Below are positions 56,892-64,000 of a stretch of 64,000 nucleotides of DNA, in pieces. The DNA lies in assembly GCF_002127325.2 (NCBI RefSeq), contig NC_035445.2, positions 79,512,772 to 79,576,771 of the forward strand, given 5' to 3'. Within the stretch, counting starts at the first letter, position 1, and each line of letters starts with the position of its first letter. The position numbers and the translations under genes are program-made. The notes below the pieces were generated by a model. That model saw nothing but the letters and a program-made list of their open reading frames with translations, did no database searches and had not been told where the DNA came from. The DNA is from Helianthus annuus. Taxonomy: Eukaryota > Streptophyta > Magnoliopsida > Asterales > Asteraceae.

Positions 56892-58713
56892 ATCCCCCAC
56901 ATGAATGGAGATTGATCAAAACACACAAAAATCCGAATGCAACATCGACAGTTGAGTATGGCAGGATAGGTAGGTATTAGCTTTGAACCTTCCTTTGTGA
57001 AGCATACTTAGTCTCCTAGCGGTGTGTAGATGCGATGTCCTTGAACAAACCCCCATTTGTGTAGACGACAATACACTTCACACAATACTCTCCTTAGCCG
57101 GGTCATCCCCTCATAGTCGTGTCCAATAATGGTCGTGGAACACTTTCCTGGTTTTACGAGAGCTCTAGGAATTGTGCCTCCAATTTCATTCGAAACGACC
57201 CAACTTCTCTCTAACATAGGTTCTGCGAGAGCTCTAGGAATTGTGCCCCCAATTACTATGATTAGGCAAAATCATTTACCACATAATATACTTAGCCTCA
57301 CAATTTGTCACTGAATTTCATAGGAATGAACTAGGACATATTTAAACACCCTTTTATCGTTTAGGAGGTATATATGACCATATATACTAGCTTATGCATA
57401 TCAGTTATGCCCCCATAATGACCACCCTTAGGCATATGAATTTGTTGTCCTATTGAACTTAGATCTTGGGATCTCCAGTCAACTAAGGTAGGTTTCCTTC
57501 ACACACCCTTTTTCCATGGGCTTTAGTCTCATTCCACAACTTGATCTCTAATAAACCCTCAGGTTGTTGGATCCATAACATTATCTTTGTCTTTGACAAG
57601 TCACTGAAGATAACTTTGCAGTTGATATCAATTGTCATGACGTGTTCGTAACTCGAAAGTTAACATTGCCTATTGTCAACTTCTAAGACTATAACCTCAG
57701 TGGCCACCTGAATCTGGTTATAATATTTGTCTTAGAATGATACATTTATGATTTAAGGCAAACACATCTCCATTATGCAGTACGACATTTGTGTCCTCCA
57801 CTTAGTCGTCTGTTTGAAATGTTAGATTGGATTACAAAATCCTTGTTGCCAAAATTTTATGGTACAATTGCAAGACACCCCCACATTTAAGTGTTATTGA
57901 ATAACATCTAGATGGGTTAATGAGAACCATTTCTACATACCCTTATAGGGTTGTTTCTTAAATGGATACTCCCCCACATTTCTTGCCATTTGATCAACAT
58001 TTCCGTAACACCACTTATGGCGATATTTATACACATATGATTGAACAAGATCAACCTCATTGTATCAGTGAATTCAACTCATATTGCATTAGCTTACATA
58101 AGCTTCCGAGCTGACCAAAGCAACACATACCATTGTCATATGTTTGTCACCAACTTAGAATAATTCTAATTTAACATCTAGAATAAGCTTAGACAATGAG
58201 TTCTCCTCATTAGCTTTTCGAACAAACTCTTAAAAAGTTAAATGTCTTTTTCTTATAATGAATGAAAATTCCCCCTCAACTTTGTCTATACACAAATTCT
58301 TTTTGTGTTCATACACATTTGAATGTTTAGAGTTAATTAGTCTTCGCCAAGACCCATAATTAACCAAGTACTAGTCTAGCATGCTTTAGACTACAATACT
58401 TTAGCATGTGAACAGAAGATGCATCATTCTGATTCTTCACAGCTCTAAGGATATCATAATATCACTTTGCAACATTCATCCCTTGTTAAGACAAAATAAT
58501 GAGACTTATTCATAATCCTAAAACATCAATATTTAGTAAGGTCTCACAAATTGTTGTATATAGCACATAGCTAAATTTTATCATTCATTTAAGGAACATA
58601 ACTTGTTTACCTTTGATCTCCAACACTTTACCATTGACTCATAAGGACTTAAACATAAGTTTTAATCCAAGTCACTTGGTGAACACATTCATCTCCAACA
58701 TGATGAATATCTT

Positions 58714-59160
58714 GAGATACGCGCCCGAGGTTACACCGGATAAAATTATTGTGTTAGAACTTGTGGAAAATAATGATATGAAGGTGATGAAAATTGAATA
58801 GAGAAAACATATCTCTCTAAGTACCCAATACATGGGTCTTCAAGTCTTCACCACTTCTCCAAGAATTCTTCATGCATATTTTTTTTTTCTTGTAGTTTTC
58901 TCATCATTCCAATGAGGCACATAGCCTACCATTTTTACAAGAGATGTAGGTAGTAATGAGTTACTCTTAATTGGTGATTTATTAGAGACATAAAACTCTA
59001 ATAAAAGTTTCACTTAATTAGTGATTTAATTAGAGACATAAAAACTCTAATAAAAGCTAATAAAGTGACATAAAAACTTTACTCAAGAATTTGTCACCAT
59101 GAAGAGTCCATTAATTATCACTAAATTAATTTTCATTCACATTATTCTAATTTTCCAACA
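58714..59160 (-). repeat. 5' LTR of element G
   Basis: 447 bp, sense start TGTTGG at 59160, sense end CGCGTATCTCA at 58714. The last few sense bases differ between the two LTRs. Confidence 0.7.
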
Positions 59161-59164
59161 GAAA

Positions 59165-60626
59165 TCACCTTTAAAATCATGAGACCAAAACTAAAATCAT
59201 CTTCAAACCCCAAAACAGTTCGACGACTAGCAAGCAATTCAACGACCCAACCCGATAAACAACATATTTCATAGACATACGAATACCAAAAATTCCCGAC
59301 CCTCGTTAAGAATGTGTGTTACCTTCTTGAATCTTAATCTTAGGTATGCTTGACTTTGGTTGTGATACCTTAAAGTTAAAAGATTGTAAGTCTTTGTGTG
59401 TGATACAGCAATATAAAATATGAAATAAATAAAGGGTGACAGCCAACAAATCTAAAACTCTAGGACCTATGTGAACAATAATAAACTAAAGGTCAAACAT
59501 CATAATCTATGACTTAATCATGTATTTGTAATACTTTCTAGGTTGTGCTTGCACTTCTTAAGAACTTTTTACCTTCCTCTATATAATATGATAATTGACG
59601 ACCTGTAATTCGATCATTTAATCAATACTCCATCATACATAACTTTATATTATTTAGATACCTAATATGTACTTTTTCCGAGTTCTAGATTAATATAAAT
59701 TACTTCGTTCATCTTAAGTGGATAACTATCTATTATTATCTTATTGGTGATAATGAAACTATAGGTTCGTTAGAGAATAATTAAACACACGTTAATTTAA
59801 ATGGATATACCATTTCTCTTTTATCATACTTTTAGTAGTCTTGATAGCTAATGAATGGTTTGACGAAAATGGAGGTGGCGACTTCGAAAATTTGTTATTT
59901 GTTTTGAGGATATGAATTCATATTTAAATATCAACTTATAAAATATCAAAGTCCTCGTTCAGAAAAATATCAACTTATAACAAATTCATTTAATTGTATT
60001 GAATTAAGTAATTGGATAACAGTTAAACACCCTATATTTATAATAATTATCAATCTGATCCACAAGACTAACTTTCACACCCTCTAAAAATACAACTAAA
60101 TATAACATCAATTTCCACTATGGGACTAAACCTTTAACCACTCGAGGATATACATCTTTACAATTACGCCTGGCAAAATGGGCGGGTCGGTGGCGGGTCG
60201 AAACAGGTTCGGGTCGGAACAGGGCGATCCAAAAAAAGGTTTTTTTGGTTAAGTCAAAACGGGTTGCGGGTCAGGTTGGTTTGAAAAAAGATTTTTTCTG
60301 TTAAAACGTCTACAAACCAACTTAAAATGCATGAATATTGTGACTGCAAGTCTGCAACAGTTAATTGATCTTCAAAGATGCAAAATCAAATAACCAAAAC
60401 TCACATTTCATCTCACATTGTAAAATCAAATAACTGCAACAATCAATTGAGCTTCAAACTCACATTGTAACTGGGAAACCCCCTTTAAGTCAGGTTCCAA
60501 ACTTAAGATCTCTAGGGATCTCAAGCCTTAACCATCATCCCGATGTTATTGGCCAAGAAGTCCCTTGGCTAAAAAAAATAAACTAAGAGTTAAAGTTTGC
60601 GAGTTATCAGATATTTAATTATTGTT
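59165..60626. other. Intergenic DNA with a possible MITE fragment
   Basis: AT-rich and without credible frames. At about 60168-60290 a GGCAAAATGGGCGGGTCGG-like stretch with repeated CGGGTCG resembles the end of hAT-type MITEs, but I see only one end, so I do not call an element. Confidence 0.4.
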
Positions 60627-60636
60627 GTATAAGATA

Positions 60637-61017
60637 GGATTAGGATCAAATACAAAGGATCCTAATTGTAAGAAGTGTAAGAAGGATTTATAGAGTGTAA
60701 GAAGGGTTAGGTTTTTTTAGGTTTTTGGGGGGTGGAGGTTTAGGTTTTTTGGTGAGGTATAGGTTTTTTTTTTGTTTTTTTTTTTTTTGCTGGGGGGGGG
60801 GTGGGGTGGGGTGGGGTGGGGGTGGGGGTGGGGGGGTTTAGGTTTTTGGGTGGGGGGGGGTTAGGTTTTTGGGTGGTGGTGGGGTGGGGTGGGGGTGGGT
60901 GTTTAGGTTCTTAGTGGTGATGTAGTAGGTTTAGTTTTAAGTCATTGGACACTTGTCACTCTATAAATCCTTCTTACACTTCTTACAATTAGAAGCCTTT
61001 GTAGAATAACTTGACTC
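60637..61017. mobile_element. Element M: MULE-like MITE with a G-rich core
   Basis: Flanked by a 10-bp direct repeat gtataagata (60627-60636 and 61018-61027). Inverted ends of about 50 bp share TCTAATTGTAAGAAGTGTAA or TCCTAATTG.. and GGATTTATAGAGTG. There is no coding capacity. The 9-10 bp duplication suggests a Mutator-type origin. Confidence 0.7.
60785..60900 (+). repeat. G-rich simple repeat inside M
   Basis: Runs of three to ten G separated by single T (GGGGTGGGGTGGGG pattern) interleaved with GGTTTAGGTTTTTGG segments. At least a dozen G-runs on the plus strand could form G-quadruplexes. Confidence 0.85.
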
Positions 61018-61027
61018 GTATAAGATA

Positions 61028-61335
61028 ATGTCATTTCATGTTTATTTAAAATCTAAATATACATATGATATAGGGTGTCGGGTTATATGTATGGTATATA
61101 ACAGTTTTCTAACCTACCTCGAAGAATTTTTAGCTTACTTATAGAATATTAAATTATAAATGTTGCATTTGAATAACAAAATGAAATAAATAAAAACACG
61201 AGGATCAATTCGATTAACTACTTTACTTCTTCTTTCATATTGGTCATTGATTACTACACAACCTTTGGTGGTTATGATTACTTTAGTTTAGCTCTCAATT
61301 TCTGAGGTTAAAAAAATAAATTATCATTAGTTATG
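61028..61335. other. Intergenic DNA, nothing identified
   Basis: AT-rich, no credible frame. Confidence 0.45.
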
Positions 61336-63345
61336 TTTTTTTTAAAGGCGGCGATTTATAAAGACAAACTTAAACAAGATGCTCAAGACATAGAGTACGG
61401 TATAGGAAAGAAAAAAGGAAAACAAAAGTAAAACGAGTTACAGATTCATATTGAATTCACGCCGTTTAGCTCATTCCGTTTTAATCGCGGCCGCCCTTGA
61501 AGAGACCCACAAGAATGAAAGCAATTTAATCTCCCCAACTACTTTGTAGACTTGGTGCACTCTGTTTCTAAATATTGTTTTATTACGAGCCAACCATAAT
61601 GACCAGCAAACAACCGGCACCATCAAGTAAATCGCCTTCCTTTTGTTGCTTGAAACTCCAAGATTTCTCACAAATTCCAAAAGCTCCACTACGCTTAGCA
61701 GGTAACGAGGTAAGGGAACTTTTAACCATAACGAAACTGCCGTCCAGACTTGTGCAAAATCGCAGGTTACCAGGAGATGGTCAGCAGATTCGATCCCGTT
61801 ACAACACATGACGCAACGATCTGAGGGAATCGAAATTTTGCGCTTGATTAGAGCCTCCCTAGTTGGTATTCGGTTCAAGACAACCCACCATAAGAAACAA
61901 TTTACCTTCTTTCGAATCCAGTTTATCCACAACAAGTTTTTTGTTTCTGGGATGCTTGGAATTGTAGCGAACTCTCGCCGCAAATCACAGACCTGGAACT
62001 CCATTGTTTGACCACCCGATACGCATTGCCATACATCAGGTTTGTCTTCTAAAACCTTATCTTCCAGCAACCGCATAAGTGTATCGCGTTCAGCCGCCAC
62101 AATTGAGTTTAATCTCCCCCCGATTCCACAGTCAGACGAAGTTGTTCCTGGATGAACCGAGGCCTTCTGTTGTATCGTACAATGTTTGTTATGTTCCAAA
62201 CAGAACAAGTTTGGAAATGTCTCCCTTAATGAGCTGCCACCAACCTATTTATCAAGACAAAAGTAGGTTTTGTCTCCTTTCCCCAACTGTATTTTCAGCC
62301 TATTTTCGACCTCCAGCGAGTTGTTTCTTGATACCCTACCCATGTTTACGATACCTTTCCAAACCCCACATATTGAGCGTTTAAGCGGAATGGTAAGGTG
62401 TGTTCTTACCCTTTGATGTATTGACGATATGACCCGAGCCCAAAGTTGGGAAGGCTCGTTTTTGAACCTAACGCACCATTTAACCAAAAGCGCTTTATTC
62501 GTTGATGCCAAGCTTCCAATGCCAAAACCCCCTTGGTTCATAGGTGCAACGACCTTAAACCAAGGCGTCCAACATATCTTATTGTTATCAAGACAACCAC
62601 CCCAAAGAAACTTTCGCCTAATTTTTTCCAAGCGTTTAATAACTTCCGTTGGGGCATTAAAAAGCGATAAATAGTATGTGGGTAGATTACCTAAAACCGC
62701 TTTAATCAAGGTGACCCTCCCGCCAAAAGATAGGGTTCTAGCTTTCCAAAGAGAGAGTTTGTTTTCGAAACGCTCAACAACGGGTTTCCAATTCTTCACA
62801 AGACTCACATTGGCCCCCACCGGAAGGCCCAAGTAGATGAACGGGAAGACTTCCGCTTTGCAATCAAGTATAGAGGCCATACGTAATAGTTCACCGTTGT
62901 CGACGCCCACCCCATACAACGAACTTTTCGAGAAGTCAACTTTTAGACCGGATGCTAAGTGAAAGCATCTCAGCATACGGGCGAGGTTATGAAAGTTTGA
63001 TTCACACCATTCTCCCATGAAAAGCACATTGTTCGCGTATAGTAAATGCGAGAGTGTCGGCCCCGTGTTTGGAAGTGTAACACCTTTGAAAATATTTGTT
63101 TCCTTGGCACTTTCAGTTGCTACATGAAGTGCCTCCATGGCAATGATGAATAGTAGTGGGGATAATGGATCGCCTTGTCTTACGCCCCTTTGAGTGTCAA
63201 ATTCTAAGGTAGGTGACCCGTTGACTAAAACGGATAATCTTGTCGACAACAAAATTCCCAATATCCACTTCCTCCATAGGCATGGGAAAGCCATTTGCTC
63301 CATCACCGAATCCAAGAAACCCCAGTTTAGTGAGTTAAAGGCTTT
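61336..63345 (-). mobile_element. LINE, minus strand, 5' part cut off by element L
   Basis: The 3' end is marked by a short poly-A (T8 on the plus strand, 61336-61343), followed by a 3' UTR (61344-61470) and the ORF2 C-terminal half. The element stops abruptly at 63345, where LTR L begins; the endonuclease and first half of RT should lie beyond L, outside the window. Confidence 0.75.
61471..63345 (-). pseudogene. LINE ORF2: reverse transcriptase C-terminal half and zinc-binding domain
   Basis: Open from the junction at 63345 (KAFNSLNWGFLDSVMEQMAF). RT has TQRGVRQGDPLSPLLFI, then the catalytic box reads LLYANNVLF instead of YADD: both Asp are Asn (63028-63033). The thumb region includes YLGLPVGANVS and WKARTLSFGGRVTLIKAVL. 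An in-frame TAG at 62245-62247 replaces the Trp expected in LDKW; the same frame then continues to the zinc-binding RVT domain (IRKKVNCFLWWVVLNRIPT, CVMCCNGIESADHLLVTC) and ends at 61471. The normal product nicks target DNA and copies its own RNA; this copy cannot. Confidence 0.88.
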
Positions 63346-64000
63346 TGTAACACCCTAAAATTTCATAAATGTTTATCTTAATGCTTAAATGCTTCAAATG
63401 ATTAGTTAAGTTGTAAATAAATAAAGGAAGTTTAAAAAGGGTTAGAAAATATGCAAGAATGACAACATAAGTAACTTTGAGGGGTAGAACATATAAAATA
63501 TGTTATTAAGTATGATAAAAATTAAAAACCCAGTGTTTTGTGCGTGTGTGGGTCGCGAACCAGAGGGCAGGAAGGGGAAACCCTACTCCTTCAACTCTTC
63601 ACAAGAAATTCAAGAATTGATGATGAAATCAGACACGAAATCGAATGCATCAACCAAGGATGATGATCCCTTAAGCAGTTCTAACATCAAGTAAGTTAAA
63701 TTATATGATTTGGAGGTCTTGAATAAAATGGGTTATGATCAATTCGTAAATTGATATGAAATTAAGCAAGATTGTGAATTAGAATCACCAAATATAACTT
63801 GTGTTGTGTGTGATTTTGAGTAATTTCATGGTTTGAAGCAAAACCCACTTGTTCAAGTAGTATGATGTTATGTGATGATCTTGTAGTTGTGAAATTTGTG
63901 TAAATATTATGAACTAGTTAGTGTTTGATGCATAAATGTAGGTTAGATTGAAGGATGGTATGAAATTTATGTAATTCTTAGTGGTGATGATGAAGGAAGA
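63346..64000 (+). mobile_element. Element L: start of a gypsy-type LTR, runs off the right edge
   Basis: TGTAACACCCTAAAATTTC begins exactly where the LINE is interrupted and resembles the first bases of the A and B LTRs. Inside are a leader-like GAAACCCTACTCCTTCAAC and a strong donor-like CATCAA|GTAAGTTAAA at 63691. The open frame at 63500-63694 is not supported as a gene. Only 655 bp are visible, so family and target duplication (left flank gcttt) are unconfirmed. Confidence 0.65.

Larger units (their letters stand above)
56448..59160 (-). mobile_element. Element G: small non-autonomous LTR retrotransposon, possibly copia-type
   Basis: Two direct repeats of ~445 bp (56448-56891 and 58714-59160), nearly identical, start TG and end CA on the plus strand; the sense start on the minus strand is TGTTGGAAAATTAG. 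Next to the 3' LTR the sense sequence CATTCATGTGGGGGAT is a polypurine tract, which gives the orientation. A 4-bp duplication gaaa flanks it (56444-56447, 59161-59164); five bases do not match. The internal ~1.8 kb has no gag or pol and includes a ~70-bp repeat (AGAGCTCTAGGAATTGTGCC at about 57161 and 57230). No obvious primer site, so the class is uncertain. Confidence 0.65.

Noticed and set aside
58613..58801. 62-codon ORF in element G
   Set aside because: Crosses the boundary of the G 5' LTR; no domain.
60168..60310. Second hAT-type MITE with GGCAAAATGGGCGGGTCGG end
   Set aside because: Only one end is recognisable and no target duplication is visible.
63500..63694. 64-codon ORF near the right edge
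   Set aside because: Inside the presumed LTR L; the region looks like an untranslated leader with a donor site.

Overview
The window reads as repeat-rich plant nuclear DNA, probably from an asterid eudicot and possibly Asteraceae. I infer this from the style of the Tekay-like and Athila-like polyproteins and of the LINE zinc-binding domain; no host gene settles it. I find no convincing host protein-coding gene, rRNA or tRNA gene. Almost everything is transposable-element DNA, much of it nested, and I name the elements A to M.

Layout. (1) 1-6422: element A, a minus-strand Ty3/gypsy chromovirus of Tekay type entering from the left edge (start of gag, an extra ORF upstream of gag, PBS, 3.4-kb 5' LTR). 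(2) 6423-7810: the 3' part of an LTR of another family (H, plus strand), into which A appears to have inserted. (3) 8163-17009: element C, minus strand, with ~3.36-kb LTRs and a gag but no pol, its 5' LTR truncated. (4) 17010-22127: element D, a rearranged minus-strand Athila element. (5) 22128-29731: AT-rich DNA with small DNA transposons: a hAT-like MITE, a MULE-like element (J) containing a foldback element (K), a foldback MITE, a PIF/Harbinger element carrying only the Myb-like ORF, a hAT MITE with an 8-bp target duplication, a copia relic and a minisatellite. (6) 29732-55773: element E (plus, Tekay type, TSD catgt) holding nested element B (35849-52973, plus, TSD gatac), whose 5' LTR holds a solo LTR F (38264-41584, TSD cgtta) related to C. 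(7) 56448-59160: a small LTR element G, possibly copia-type. (8) 60637-61017: a MULE-like MITE (M) with a G-rich core. (9) 61336-63345: a 5'-truncated minus-strand LINE, cut by another gypsy LTR (L) that runs off the right edge.

How the parts work. A and B are two diverged copies of one architecture: long LTR with a TATA box and a strong splice-donor-like site about 110 nt downstream, initiator-Met tRNA primer site, a proline-rich ORF of about 400 residues of unknown function, a cluster of short palindromes, then a single gag-pol frame ending in a chromodomain-like tail. The extra ORF is conserved over its whole length between the copies, and in both its ATG directly follows an acceptor-like GCAG. 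That suggests a spliced subgenomic mRNA. This is the most interesting signal in the window. E also has an excellent in-frame candidate intron inside gag. All identifications come from reading the sequence; no database search was possible.
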